From contig JAUIBP010000001.1 of assembly GCA_030427735.1 (NCBI GenBank), forward strand, positions 372,001 to 436,000: 64,000 bases of DNA. Reading direction: 5' to 3'. Source of the DNA: Bacteroidia bacterium (GTDB lineage: Bacteria > Bacteroidota > Bacteroidia > Flavobacteriales > Flavobacteriaceae). A program made the translations under genes and the position numbers. The notes beneath the pieces were generated by a model that searched no databases, was not told the DNA's origin, and worked only from the letters and a program-made list of their open reading frames with translations. Numbering within the stretch: position 1 is the stretch's first letter; the number at the start of each line of letters is the position of its first letter. Below, one piece after another: positions 43,314-53,335 of the stretch.

Positions 43314-45763
43314 TACGTATCTACATTACAGATTAACCTTACAGATCTAAAGTCTTTAATATTCATAAAGCTATTGTTAATTTTTACAATAGCTTTTTTT
43401 GTACTCCCTAACGATTGCTTTGGAGGTATTTTAATTAATATCTGTTTATGAAATTGATTGCGTATTCTAGACACTAACGGATCTTCTGGTCCCAGAACAT
43501 AATCTCCAAAAACCTGTCGCAACGCTGTTCCTAACCAGTTGGACGCCGTGTTTACCCTATTAAAATCTTTGTGGCGTAAGGTTATTTTTATTAATCGATA
43601 TATAGGTGGGTATTTAAAATTGTACCTATCGTCCATTTGCTCTTTAAACATTGCAGCATAATTATTTGTAGACACTTGCTGTAATATATTATGATATGGA
43701 TTATACGTTTGAATAAGCACTTTACCCTGTTTATCGGTTCTGCCCGCACGCCCAGACACTTGCGATAATAACTGAAAACTGCGTTCATGCGCTCTAAAAT
43801 CTGGAAAATTCAATAAATTATCGGCGTTCATAATACCCACTAAAGCCACATTTCTAAAATCTAAGCCTTTGGTTAACATTTGCGTACCTACAAGAACATC
43901 TATCTCTTGCTGCTCGAAAGCGGTAATTATTTTTTCGTAACCGTATTTTCCTCTAGTAGTATCTAAATCCATGCGCCCCACTTTCACATTCGGAAACAAC
44001 ACTTTCACCTCCTCTTCTACCTGCTCGGTTCCAAAACCTTTCGTATCTAGATCGGTATCGCCACAAGCCTGACATTTTACTAGCATAGCCATATTATAAC
44101 CACAATAATGACATCGCAACTGCCTTCTGTAGCTATGATAGGTTAAACTTACATCGCAGTTAGGACATTGCGGAGAATGCCCACAAGTATTACATTCGAC
44201 TATCGGTGAAAATCCGCGACGGTTTTGAAATAAAATCACCTGACTTCCCACTTCAAACGTATCGGCCATAGCTTCAATTAACCTATCGCTAAAATGACCT
44301 TTCATTAATTTGCGCTTGTGCTTGTCTTTAATATCTACCAATTCGATATCTGGCATTAACACATTATTGTAACGCTTAGTAATTTCTACCCAACCATATT
44401 TATGCTGTTTCGCATTAAAATAGGTTTCTAAACTTGGTGTCGCCGAACCCAACAACACTTTCGAGGTATGCAGTTTAGCCAAAACCACAGCCGTATCTCT
44501 TGCATGATATCTCGGTGCTGGATCGAATTGCTTGAACGATTGCTCATGCTCTTCATCTACAATGATTAATCCTAAATTTTGAAACGGTAAAAAGATAGAA
44601 GACCGCGCCCCCAAAACAATCCTTGCTTTACTGCTATTGTTAAGCACATTATTCCAAACTTCTACGCGCTCTTGTGCTGTATATTTGGAATGAAAAATAG
44701 CAACTTGTTCTCCAAAATAATCTTGCAGCCTATTTACTAACTGGGTCGTTAATGCTATTTCTGGCAACAAATATAACACCTGTTTACCTTGGGCAATAAT
44801 CTGTTCGATTAGTTTTACATAAACTTCTGTTTTTCCTGAAGCCGTTACCCCATGAAGCAATACAACATCTGTGTTAGTAAAATGAGTTTTTATTTGAGAT
44901 AAAGCTTCGGCTTGTTTCTCATTCAATTGTTTTGAATCTGCTATAACCTCTCCCTGAAATTCTACACGATCGGTTTGAATGTGATATAACTCTAAAATTT
45001 CCTTATCGACGAGCGCATTAACAACTGCTGTTGAAGTCCCACTTTGCTCTACCAAATCGGTTACTTTAATGCCTTTTTTAGTTTGAGCTGACAGTTGAAA
45101 CAAATGCATAACCACATCGCGTTGTTTTGGCGCACGACTCAACTCTTCTAATAAATGTTGCAAGCCTGCTTGGGTTGTATGTTTGCTTTGTAACTTAACA
45201 TACTTAACAAGTTTTGGTTTATACTTCTCGAAGACTTCTTCTTGTACCACAATGGCTTCTTTTTCCAAAAGCCGTTTAATGATAGGAAAAACCTGCTTTT
45301 TATCAACTATACTTACAATATCTTGCAAGCGCAAAGACGACTGATGATGCAAGGCTTCGTATATTAAAAATTCATCATCCTTTAAATCAGTATCATTTAT
45401 GGTGATGTTAGAATTTTTGCTAATTAATGTTTCGCTCTCTAGCACAAATGCATTTGGTAATGCTGCACGCATCACATCTCCAACTGTACACAGATAATAC
45501 GATGCCATCCACTCCCACAACTTTAACTGTATAGTTGTTACAATAGGTGTTTCATCTAAAATTTGATGAATTTGTTTGGCCTCATAGATAACCGGCGGTG
45601 TATTATGAATTTGTTTTACAATAGCCGTGTACACTTTAGATTTTCCGAATGGAACCGCTACGCGCATGCCTGGTTTTATAAAATCTGATTCTGCTTGAGT
45701 GATACTATACGTAAACAGATTTTCTATTGGAATAGGAAGAATAACATCTATAAAATACTGCAT
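43310..45763 (-). CDS. priA: Primosomal protein N' (replication restart helicase)
   Basis: 817 residues. N-terminal DNA-binding domain (FIDVILPIPIENLFTYSI, GMRVAVPFGKSK). Helicase motifs: LLHGVTASGKTEVY (Walker A), IIVDEEHEQSF (DEEH), LLGSATPSLETY, VGTQMLTKGLDF. Zinc-binding Cys pairs CNTCGHSPQCPNCDVSL and CHYCG...CQACG. Loads the primosome at stalled forks. Ends convergent with the response regulator. 4 bp after the YihY gene, in the same direction as YihY and nadC. Confidence 0.97.
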   Translation of the reverse strand: MQYFIDVILPIPIENLFTYSITQAESDFIKPGMRVAVPFGKSKVYTAIVKQIHNTPPVIYEAKQIHQILDETPIVTTIQLKLWEWMASYYLCTVGDVMRAALPNAFVLESETLISKNSNITINDTDLKDDEFLIYEALHHQSSLRLQDIVSIVDKKQVFPIIKRLLEKEAIVVQEEVFEKYKPKLVKYVKLQSKHTTQAGLQHLLEELSRAPKQRDVVMHLFQLSAQTKKGIKVTDLVEQSGTSTAVVNALVDKEILELYHIQTDRVEFQGEVIADSKQLNEKQAEALSQIKTHFTNTDVVLLHGVTASGKTEVYVKLIEQIIAQGKQVLYLLPEIALTTQLVNRLQDYFGEQVAIFHSKYTAQERVEVWNNVLNNSSKARIVLGARSSIFLPFQNLGLIIVDEEHEQSFKQFDPAPRYHARDTAVVLAKLHTSKVLLGSATPSLETYFNAKQHKYGWVEITKRYNNVLMPDIELVDIKDKHKRKLMKGHFSDRLIEAMADTFEVGSQVILFQNRRGFSPIVECNTCGHSPQCPNCDVSLTYHSYRRQLRCHYCGYNMAMLVKCQACGDTDLDTKGFGTEQVEEEVKVLFPNVKVGRMDLDTTRGKYGYEKIITAFEQQEIDVLVGTQMLTKGLDFRNVALVGIMNADNLLNFPDFRAHERSFQLLSQVSGRAGRTDKQGKVLIQTYNPYHNILQQVSTNNYAAMFKEQMDDRYNFKYPPIYRLIKITLRHKDFNRVNTASNWLGTALRQVFGDYVLGPEDPLVSRIRNQFHKQILIKIPPKQSLGSTKKAIVKINNSFMNIKDFRSVRLICNVDTY

Positions 45764-45767
45764 AACT

Positions 45768-46709
45768 TTAGTAGCTTTTTCGGAGTTGCCTTAACGATAC
45801 GTTTAATTCGTAACCTAACAAAATAATATTTGCATTTAACCACAAATAAAACATTAAAATAAGTAATGCCCCAATAGAACCGTAAAGCTCGTTATATCTC
45901 GAAAATTTTTCGATATATACCCCAAATAAATACGACAAACATACAATGAGTATGGTTGTTAATAAAGCGCCTTCCGAGAAAAATTTACTATACTTTCCCT
46001 CCCGCGTTCCAAAATAATATAAGGTTGCTGTAGTGAGATAGACCATAATTATTCCGAACACATATTTTGAAACATTTACCCATATAATACCGCGGTCGCC
46101 CACCTCTACACCTTGGTGTTCTAATGTACTAAACAAATTACCGAGCACATAAATTTCTACAAATCCAAAACCTGCAACGGTAATAATAACCAGTAATGCT
46201 ATAATTAACGACACTCCCAAAGCATATAAATATTGCCTAAAAACACTTCTGGATAGCTCGGAATGGTAAGAACTCTCGAATGCTGAAAACACAGCACTAA
46301 CGCCATTCGCCATTAAAAAAATAGACAATAAAAATACTGTAGACAACAATCCGCCACGCTCTGAGCTATCAATATTTTCAAAAATATTCTTAAAGAAAAA
46401 TTCTGAAGTTGTTGGCGGTAAAAACGATTCTAAGAATTCCAAAAATTCAGCTTTAAATCCATCTATAGGTATATGGGGTATCAGTATTAAAATAAACAGC
46501 AAAAAAGGAAAAATAGCCATAAAAAAATTAAATGCTATGGCACTGGCACGCGAGGTTAAGGCCCCTTTAAAAATTCCTGTAATGTACAGCTCTAACAAAT
46601 CGTATAAAGACAAGCCTTCTAACCCTGGTAGTTTTAAAGTTTTAAAAAACCTTACTAAATATTTAACTCCCGGAATTTGTTCTAGTTTATCTTCTATAGG
46701 TTTTGTCAT
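45768..46709 (-). CDS. YihY/BrkB-family inner-membrane protein
   Basis: 313 residues. After a cytosolic ~45-residue lead, about six membrane segments (FNFFMAIFPFLLFILILIPHI, LSTVFLLSIFLMANGVSAVFSAFE, YALGVSLIIALLVIITVAGFGF and three more). YihY core features ASAIAFNFFMAIFPF and YGSIGALLILMFYLWLNANIILLGYELN. Family knowledge: function poorly defined despite the old RNase BN name. 1 bp from nadC and 4 bp from priA: part of a nadC-YihY-priA operon. Confidence 0.93.
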   Translation of the reverse strand: MTKPIEDKLEQIPGVKYLVRFFKTLKLPGLEGLSLYDLLELYITGIFKGALTSRASAIAFNFFMAIFPFLLFILILIPHIPIDGFKAEFLEFLESFLPPTTSEFFFKNIFENIDSSERGGLLSTVFLLSIFLMANGVSAVFSAFESSYHSELSRSVFRQYLYALGVSLIIALLVIITVAGFGFVEIYVLGNLFSTLEHQGVEVGDRGIIWVNVSKYVFGIIMVYLTTATLYYFGTREGKYSKFFSEGALLTTILIVCLSYLFGVYIEKFSRYNELYGSIGALLILMFYLWLNANIILLGYELNVSLRQLRKSY

Positions 46710-46710
46710 G

Positions 46711-47568
46711 TTAAACCGCTTTCAGGCTTAAATCCATGTTATACACCGAATGCGTTAAGGCTCCAGACGAGATATAATCTACACCACATTCTGCATACTT
46801 CCTTAATGTTTGCTCGTTAATACCGCCAGAGGATTCTGTTTGGCATTGGTTACCAATTAACTTTACAGCTGTTCTCGTGTCTTCGTAGTTAAAATTATCT
46901 ATAAGTATGCGGTGTACACCTTCGTATTTTAATATTTCCTTTATTTCGCCTAAAGATCTTGCTTCTACAATAATTTTTAAATCTTTATTATTGGCCTCTA
47001 AATAGGCTTTAGTTTTAGTAATGGCTGGGCCAATACCTCCCGCAAAATCGATATGATTGTCTTTTAACATAATCATGTCGTACAAAGCAAACCTATGGTT
47101 TTCTCCACCTCCTATTTTCACCGCCCATTTTTCTAAAGCACGAATACCTGGCGTGGTTTTTCGGGTGTCCAGAATTTTTGTCCCCGTTCCCTCAAGTAAC
47201 CCGACATACTTTTTTGTTTTACTGGCAATAGCACTCATACGCTGCATGGCATTTAAGACCAAACGTTCGGCTTTTAAAATAGATTGCGAAGCGCCTTCAA
47301 CATAAAACACTATATCGTTATGTTTTACTTGTGCTCCATCGTTAATTAAGGTATCGACTTTTAAATTGGCATCGACATAATTAAACACGAGTTTCGCAAA
47401 CTCTACACCAGCAATAACGCCTTGATCTTTAACCAAAAGTTTAGCTTTCCCTTTTGCAGATTCAGGAATACAAGCCAACGAACTGTGGTCGCCATCGCCT
47501 ACATCTTCTCGAATAGCGTTTGTAATTATGCCTTCTATTTCTATATCGAATTGTGCTTTACTTATCAT
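46711..47568 (-). CDS. nadC: Nicotinate-nucleotide pyrophosphorylase (carboxylating)
   Basis: 285 residues, full length. Type II phosphoribosyltransferase features: VGDGDHSSLACIPE, LNAMQRMSAIASKTKKYV, ILDTRKTTPGIRALEKWAVKIGGGENHRFALYDMIMLKDNH, IEVE-type segment as IIVEARSLGEI, and ESSGGINEQTLRKYAECGVDYISSGALTHS. Converts quinolinate and PRPP to NaMN for NAD synthesis. First gene of the nadC-YihY-priA run. Confidence 0.97.
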   Translation of the reverse strand: MISKAQFDIEIEGIITNAIREDVGDGDHSSLACIPESAKGKAKLLVKDQGVIAGVEFAKLVFNYVDANLKVDTLINDGAQVKHNDIVFYVEGASQSILKAERLVLNAMQRMSAIASKTKKYVGLLEGTGTKILDTRKTTPGIRALEKWAVKIGGGENHRFALYDMIMLKDNHIDFAGGIGPAITKTKAYLEANNKDLKIIVEARSLGEIKEILKYEGVHRILIDNFNYEDTRTAVKLIGNQCQTESSGGINEQTLRKYAECGVDYISSGALTHSVYNMDLSLKAV

Positions 47569-47626
47569 GTTTGTAGTTTCATGCTAAATTACTAATTGCT
47601 TACGAAAAAAAGCAGGTATTTGTAAG

Positions 47627-48247
47627 TTAAAAAATTTCTAAACTACCTTTACCTTCTCTAACTATTAAAGGTTCAAACTCCGAAAAATCGATAATTGTAG
47701 ACGCTGTATTATCGCCGTAACCACCATCAATCACCAAATCGACCAAATTATCCCATTTTTCTAAAATTAATTCTGGGTCTGTTGTATACTCTATCACCAC
47801 ATCTTCATCGCGAATAGAAGTAGACACTATAGGATTACCTAATTGTTTTACAATTTCCAAAGCAATTTTATTATTCGGCACACGAATTCCGACAGTCTTT
47901 TTTTTCTTAAAAACCGATGGCAAGGTTTTGGCTCCTGGCAAAATAAACGTATAAGGCCCCGGCAATGCCCGTTTAAGCACTTTAAATGTAGAAGTATCTA
48001 TCTGCTTTACGTAATCGCTTAAATTACTTAAATCGTGACAGATAAACGAAAAATTAGCTTTTTCTAACTTCACACCTTTAATCCTTGCAATACGCTCCAA
48101 AGCCTTGGTATTGGTGATATCGCAGCCCAAACCGTAAACAGTATCCGTGGGGTAAATAATGAGTCCGCCGCGCTGTAAAACCTCAACAACTTTTTTTATT
48201 GCTTTAGGATTCGGATTTTCTTCATAAATTTTTAATAATTCGGCCAT
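47627..48247 (-). CDS. L-threonylcarbamoyladenylate synthase (Sua5/YciO/YrdC family)
   Basis: 206 residues, the short YrdC-type. KKVVEVLQRGGLIIYPTDTVYGLGCDITN carries the ATP/threonine-site start, with SFICHDLSNLSDYVK, LPGPYTFIL, GIRVPNNKIALEI and PIVSTSIRDED as further landmarks. YrdC enzymes make the threonylcarbamoyl-AMP used for t6A37 in tRNA. YciO-like proteins are close relatives without proven activity, and the SFICHDLS segment resembles YciO, so the exact role is less sure. Confidence 0.85.
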   Translation of the reverse strand: MAELLKIYEENPNPKAIKKVVEVLQRGGLIIYPTDTVYGLGCDITNTKALERIARIKGVKLEKANFSFICHDLSNLSDYVKQIDTSTFKVLKRALPGPYTFILPGAKTLPSVFKKKKTVGIRVPNNKIALEIVKQLGNPIVSTSIRDEDVVIEYTTDPELILEKWDNLVDLVIDGGYGDNTASTIIDFSEFEPLIVREGKGSLEIF

Positions 48248-48293
48248 AATAAGTATCTTGTAGAATCGTTTACAAAGTAATTAATATTTTTGT

Positions 48294-49151
48294 ATGAAGC
48301 CAATCAAAATTTTATTCCTATGCGTTGTTATTGCTGTTACTACATGGTCTTGTAGTTCTGATGCTAGCAACGACGTAAGTGAATATATTGATTTGGAAGC
48401 AGCAACCCAATTAGATGTAGCCTACGGCGATCACGAATCGCAAGTGTACGACATCTATTTACCTGCACATCGCGACGAAACCTCCAAAACTTTAATTTTG
48501 ATTCATGGTGGTGGTTGGACTTCTGGCGATAAAAAAGATATGAATGGTTTTGTTGAACTTGTAAAAAGTGACCTGCCCAACATGGCCATTGTAAACATGA
48601 ACTATCGCTTGGCCAACGAAGCTGCTGAAGCTTTTCCTATGCAAATTAACGATGTTACAGGTGTTGTTAATCATGTAAAATCTAAACTAAACGATTATCA
48701 AATCTCTGATGATTTCGGACTTATTGGTACCAGTGCTGGAGCCCATTTAGCGTTATTATGGAGCTATGGTTACGATACAGATAATGATGCCAAAATGGTT
48801 TGCAGCATTGTTGGCCCAACAAATTTTACAGACCCCGCTTATTTAGAAAATGAAAATATAGCCCTCTTACAAGATATTTACGGTATAGAAATTTCCACAG
48901 ATTTACTGGAAATTTTAAGCCCATACCACCAGGTAACTACCGAAGCGCCTCCTACAATTTTATTTTATGGTGGTAAAGACCCGCTTATACCTGTAAGTCA
49001 AGGTAGCATGCTGCAAAGTAAATTACAAGAATTGGGGGTTATGCACGAGTATACACTTTATCCCGATGCTGCCCATGGCTGGGCGGGATTAGAATTGCTA
49101 GACACGTGGTCTAAGCTAAAGACTTTTATTAAAGCCCATTTAGAAGACTAA
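48294..49151 (+). CDS. Alpha/beta hydrolase (esterase), lipoprotein
   Basis: 285 residues. The lipobox WSC places the lipidated Cys near residue 20. An alpha/beta-hydrolase core follows: oxyanion motif LIHGGGWTSGDK, nucleophile Ser in GTSAGAH, Asp in FYGGKDPLIP and His in DAAHGW, a complete triad. BD-FAE/esterase-lipase type (HGGGW). Such enzymes remove acyl groups from sugars or small esters, but no PUL genes are adjacent, so the substrate is unknown. Divergent from the Sua5-type gene. Confidence 0.88.
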   Translation: MKPIKILFLCVVIAVTTWSCSSDASNDVSEYIDLEAATQLDVAYGDHESQVYDIYLPAHRDETSKTLILIHGGGWTSGDKKDMNGFVELVKSDLPNMAIVNMNYRLANEAAEAFPMQINDVTGVVNHVKSKLNDYQISDDFGLIGTSAGAHLALLWSYGYDTDNDAKMVCSIVGPTNFTDPAYLENENIALLQDIYGIEISTDLLEILSPYHQVTTEAPPTILFYGGKDPLIPVSQGSMLQSKLQELGVMHEYTLYPDAAHGWAGLELLDTWSKLKTFIKAHLED

Positions 49152-49199
49152 ATTACTACTACAACAGGCTTTTTAATGTGCATTAAAAATTGGCTTCAC

Positions 49200-51554
49200 T
49201 TACCCAATCACTTCAAGTTTTGCAAAACGCAGTAATAGTTTTTTATTGCCTCCGTTTTCAAATTTAATTTCGGCTTTGGTATCGGCTCCTACACCTTCAA
49301 TTTTTATAACTTCCCCTCTTCCAAACCTTAGGTGTTTTACAACAGTTCCTGCAACCAATTTATTATCGAATAAATTAGCTGCTCCCGCTGTTGAACCTGA
49401 TTGACTAAGTGGTTTTAAATTTTTAGGCTGACTAACCTGAAACTTTTCCGGTTCTTTTTTTACCACATTACCTTTCTTTTGAATAGGCAATTGCTTGGCT
49501 GGTTTAAATCGGATATTACTTGCACTTGGTACATCGGCATCTCCAAAAATATTAGCATCCAGCATCGGGTTTACGCGACGTTCTTCTATAGGAGTAAGAA
49601 TATCTAAATACTGCTCGTCTATTTCTTGGATAAAGCGGCTCGGATCCGAATCTACCAATTTCCCCCAGCGATAACGCGATAAGGCATAAGTTAAATACGC
49701 CTGTTTTTCGGCTCGGGTTAATGCCACATAGAACAAACGTCGTTCTTCTTCCAGCTCGCTACGTGTATTCATACTCATAGCACTCGGGAATAAATCTTCT
49801 TCGAGACCAACAATATAGACATACGGAAACTCCAATCCTTTAGCCAAGTGAATGGTCATTAAAGCCACGCGGTCGTCTTCGCCCTTATCGTTATCCAAAT
49901 CGGTTGCCAAAGCGACATCTTCTAAAAATTCGGTTAACGAACCTGTGGTATCTGCCAACTCTTTTTGCTCTTCAACAAAATCTTTAATACCGTTTAAAAG
50001 CTCTTCAATATTTTCAACTTTTGCGACTCCTTCTGGCGTGGTATCTTTACTGAACTCTTTTACTAAGCCTGTTGTTTTGGTAACATGATCGGCCAACTCG
50101 AAAGCATCGACACCTTGATTCATCACCTGAAAACTTTCGACCATCGTTACAAAATCCTTCAACTTATTTCGTGTTCCTGAATTGATTTTAATATCGGTTT
50201 TATCGATATTTTTCATCACTTCAAAAATAGAACGCTTGTAACCATTGGCAGCAATCACTAATTTATCGATAGTCGTTTGTCCAATGCCTCGCGGTGGAAA
50301 ATTGATTACACGTTTTAAAGCTTCCTCATCGGCTGGATTGATAATGATGCGTAAATACGATAAAATATCTTTGATTTCTTTACGCTGATAGAATGATAAT
50401 CCGCCATAAATACGATACGGAATATCGCGCTTACGTAAAGCATCTTCCATGGCTCGCGACTGCGCGTTGGTACGATACAAAATGGCAAAGTCGCTGTTAT
50501 TTAGCTGTTCGTTCATTTTGTGTTCAAAAATCGAACTCGCCACATAACGCCCTTCTTCCCCATCGGTCATGGAACGATTCACTTTTATTTTCCCACCTTC
50601 ATCGTTTGCCGTCCAAACCACTTTATCGAGTTTGGTTTGGTTTTTATCGATAATGGAATTTGCTGCGTTAACGATATTTTTCGTAGATCGATAATTCTGC
50701 TCCAAACGGAACAATTTCACATTATCGTAATCCTTTTGAAAATTTAAAATGTTATTAATGTTAGCACCTCGGAAGGCATAAATACTCTGTGCATCGTCGC
50801 CCACCACACAAATATTCTGAAAACGATCGGACAAAGCGCGCACAATTAAATACTGCGAATGGTTGGTATCTTGGTACTCGTCTACCAAAATGTAACGAAA
50901 ACGGTCTTGGTACTTAGCTAACACATCTGGAAAACGTGTTAAAAGCTCGTTGGTTTTCAGCAATAAATCATCAAAATCCATCGCCCCCGATTTAAAACAG
51001 CGTTCTACATATTCCTTATAAATATCGCCTAACCTAGGGCGTCTTGCTGCTGTATCGGCCTCTATTAATTCTGGGTTTTGAAAATAGGCACGTACCGTAA
51101 TTAAGTTGTTTTTATACGAAGAGATTCTAGAAAACACCTGCTTGTATTTGTAGATGTCTTTATCTAAGCCCATTTCTTTAATAATAGACGAAATTAAACG
51201 CTGGGAATCCTGTGCATCGTAAATGGTGAAATTACTAGGATAACCCAAACGGTCGGCTTCAATACGTAAAATCTTTGCAAAAATAGAGTGAAAAGTTCCC
51301 ATCCATAAATTTTTCGCTTCACTAGGTCCCACGATAGCCGCAATACGTTCTTTCATTTCGCGTGCTGCCTTATTGGTAAAGGTTAGCGATAAAATATTAA
51401 ATGGATCTACCCCCTGATGCATTAAATACGCTATTCTATAGGTAAGTACACGGGTTTTTCCAGATCCGGCACCGGCTATAACAATCATAGGACCATCTTT
51501 TTGGATGGTAGGTGCTAACTGCGCTTCGTTTAACTGACTTAAATACTTCTCCAA
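49200..51554 (-). CDS. UvrD/PcrA-type ATP-dependent DNA helicase
   Basis: 784 residues starting at TTG 51554. An in-frame stop lies just upstream and the family start LSQLNEAQL is present, so the TTG is right. SF1 motifs: IAGAGSGKTRVLTYRIA (Walker A, 28-34), LTFTNKAAREMKERI, VDEYQDTNHSQY, VGDDAQSIYAFRGA, FRLEQNYRSTKNI, VALMTIHLAKGLEF, FYVALTRAEKQAYL. The C-terminal ~45 residues (VVKHLRFGRGEVIKIEG) are the PcrA Tudor-like domain that binds RNA polymerase. Acts in excision repair and replication-transcription conflicts. Confidence 0.95.
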   Translation of the reverse strand: MEKYLSQLNEAQLAPTIQKDGPMIVIAGAGSGKTRVLTYRIAYLMHQGVDPFNILSLTFTNKAAREMKERIAAIVGPSEAKNLWMGTFHSIFAKILRIEADRLGYPSNFTIYDAQDSQRLISSIIKEMGLDKDIYKYKQVFSRISSYKNNLITVRAYFQNPELIEADTAARRPRLGDIYKEYVERCFKSGAMDFDDLLLKTNELLTRFPDVLAKYQDRFRYILVDEYQDTNHSQYLIVRALSDRFQNICVVGDDAQSIYAFRGANINNILNFQKDYDNVKLFRLEQNYRSTKNIVNAANSIIDKNQTKLDKVVWTANDEGGKIKVNRSMTDGEEGRYVASSIFEHKMNEQLNNSDFAILYRTNAQSRAMEDALRKRDIPYRIYGGLSFYQRKEIKDILSYLRIIINPADEEALKRVINFPPRGIGQTTIDKLVIAANGYKRSIFEVMKNIDKTDIKINSGTRNKLKDFVTMVESFQVMNQGVDAFELADHVTKTTGLVKEFSKDTTPEGVAKVENIEELLNGIKDFVEEQKELADTTGSLTEFLEDVALATDLDNDKGEDDRVALMTIHLAKGLEFPYVYIVGLEEDLFPSAMSMNTRSELEEERRLFYVALTRAEKQAYLTYALSRYRWGKLVDSDPSRFIQEIDEQYLDILTPIEERRVNPMLDANIFGDADVPSASNIRFKPAKQLPIQKKGNVVKKEPEKFQVSQPKNLKPLSQSGSTAGAANLFDNKLVAGTVVKHLRFGRGEVIKIEGVGADTKAEIKFENGGNKKLLLRFAKLEVIG

Positions 51555-51630
51555 ACTTCTTAAACTTTAGGCCGTAAAATTAACCTTTGTTAAGCGGAAA
51601 TGTAAATAGTTTTATTAATAATTATAAACA

Positions 51631-53193
51631 TCAGTTTTTACGATTAATAAAAGACTCTTTTAAACCTTCTTCTACATTTTTCCAGATAAAGTTAAACACC
51701 GATTTTGTTTTATCGCGTACCACCTTATTTTGGTGGTGTACAAAATTACCGTTTTCGTGCTTAGAATCTTTATGGATAAAAATATTAGCCAATCCAGATA
51801 ACAATTTATCTTTTTGATGGCGTTTATTTAAAACATGCACTTTAATGTTATCGTACTTCACATCGAATGTAAATCGCGACCGATCTAAATTACCATGAAT
51901 CGTGGTATAAATTTTATTAAAAACACCTTCTACCCGTATGTTTAAATTAGTTTCTACAAAGGTATTTAAGCGGTAAGCAGGCAATCTGCCAATGTCTGCT
52001 TTAAACTCGAATTCATCCTGTTGGTTATTCACATCAAAAGTCCATACAGCATGTATTGGAGCAGTTTTCATAAAGTTGGCATTTACATCAATTTCTGTTT
52101 TAGTTGGCGCAGTATAGGTGTTGCTTATGTTTTTGATTTTAGCATTAAAATTATCGAATGTTATCTCGCCTGCATGCTTGCCGTATTTTATTTTTTCTTG
52201 GTAAGCAATATCACCACTATTTAACAGTAACGTATCTAAGGTTAAATCGAAACTTAAATCGCGTAACATTTTACTGTAGAGCGGTTTAATTGAAGTATCG
52301 TCTGCGACCAATTTATCGCGAAAGATTTCTAAAATAGGACGTTCTAATTGCACTTCTGGACTCTTAAAATAAAATCGCTTATTTACAAAGCCAAATTCTG
52401 GAGTGTTTATAATAATATTGTCTACTGCAAGATTAAAATGATCGCGTTCTTTTTTTATGATTTTAGACAATTCTTGCTTAGAGTATATGGTATTGAATTC
52501 TACGTCGTTTATCTGCCACGCTTTGTTAGATAAAATCATATTTTTAATACGTATTTTCTCGAATTCTCCCACCTGAAAAGCCAAAGAGTCTGTAGTAATT
52601 TTGTAATCGGAATATTGTATAGGAATACTACTTAAAGCCGTTTCTTGATTAAAAAGCAAATGATTAATTTCAAAATTAACGCCTTTTGTATTTAAATAAA
52701 TAGAATCTTTAGAACCTTGAAAAATTGTAACTTTCGCATCGTTAAGATTAAAATGATCTATCACTATCGTTTTACTAAAATTGTTTAGTCCCGATTTGGA
52801 ATCTGACGAAGTTTTGGTAGCTAACGAATCTTTTTTTATGTATGTAAATTCTGGTTTTTGTAAAATCAATTCGGTTAAATGAATTTTATTGTAAACCAAA
52901 TACTCCCAAAACTTAACATCTTCAACAATAAAATCCTGTAATTTAATATGAAATTGAAGCTTATTTTTTGTCTCTTCGGTAATAACCACCTCTGGCTTGG
53001 TAACTTGTAAAGTGCCTTCAATAACATCGACCTTTAAATCCTGGTAATTAAACGCCACAGTTTTGGGTAAAGTCTTTACTGTTTTTTCTAATTGATGCTT
53101 CACAATATTATCGGCATAAAAATACAAGCCAGCTAATAGTATTGCCACAACAACTAAAATAACTCCGAATACTTTAAATAGTTTACGCTTCAT
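51631..53193 (-). CDS. AsmA/DUF748-like envelope protein
   Basis: 520 residues. One N-terminal membrane helix (VFGVILVVVAILLAGLYFYADNIV), then a long region of repeated beta strands with AsmA-like starts (VDVIEGTLQVTKPEVVI, IDHFNLNDAKVTIFQGS, INDVEFNTIYSKQEL). The C-terminus is basic (GLKESFINRKN). Family knowledge: AsmA-like proteins span the periplasm and are linked to lipid movement or outer-membrane assembly. Single gene next to uvrD. Exact role unknown. Confidence 0.72.
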   Translation of the reverse strand: MKRKLFKVFGVILVVVAILLAGLYFYADNIVKHQLEKTVKTLPKTVAFNYQDLKVDVIEGTLQVTKPEVVITEETKNKLQFHIKLQDFIVEDVKFWEYLVYNKIHLTELILQKPEFTYIKKDSLATKTSSDSKSGLNNFSKTIVIDHFNLNDAKVTIFQGSKDSIYLNTKGVNFEINHLLFNQETALSSIPIQYSDYKITTDSLAFQVGEFEKIRIKNMILSNKAWQINDVEFNTIYSKQELSKIIKKERDHFNLAVDNIIINTPEFGFVNKRFYFKSPEVQLERPILEIFRDKLVADDTSIKPLYSKMLRDLSFDLTLDTLLLNSGDIAYQEKIKYGKHAGEITFDNFNAKIKNISNTYTAPTKTEIDVNANFMKTAPIHAVWTFDVNNQQDEFEFKADIGRLPAYRLNTFVETNLNIRVEGVFNKIYTTIHGNLDRSRFTFDVKYDNIKVHVLNKRHQKDKLLSGLANIFIHKDSKHENGNFVHHQNKVVRDKTKSVFNFIWKNVEEGLKESFINRKN

Positions 53194-53335
53194 TAGGTTA
53201 CAGATGATTCTTATACCAAAATAGTTAAAAGATTTGTAACTGCAGTATTTAATTATTAGGTTTTATATCTGTCGTATTTCTTTTGTCTTGGTCTTATTTT
53301 AAATATATTTACTGCTACCTAAAAATTTGAAGGAT

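Noticed and set aside
49170-49189. Hairpin TTTTTAATG/CATTAAAAA as a strong terminator between the esterase and helicase genes
   Set aside because: The stem is almost all A-T with a 2-nt loop; too weak to claim, though it may contribute.
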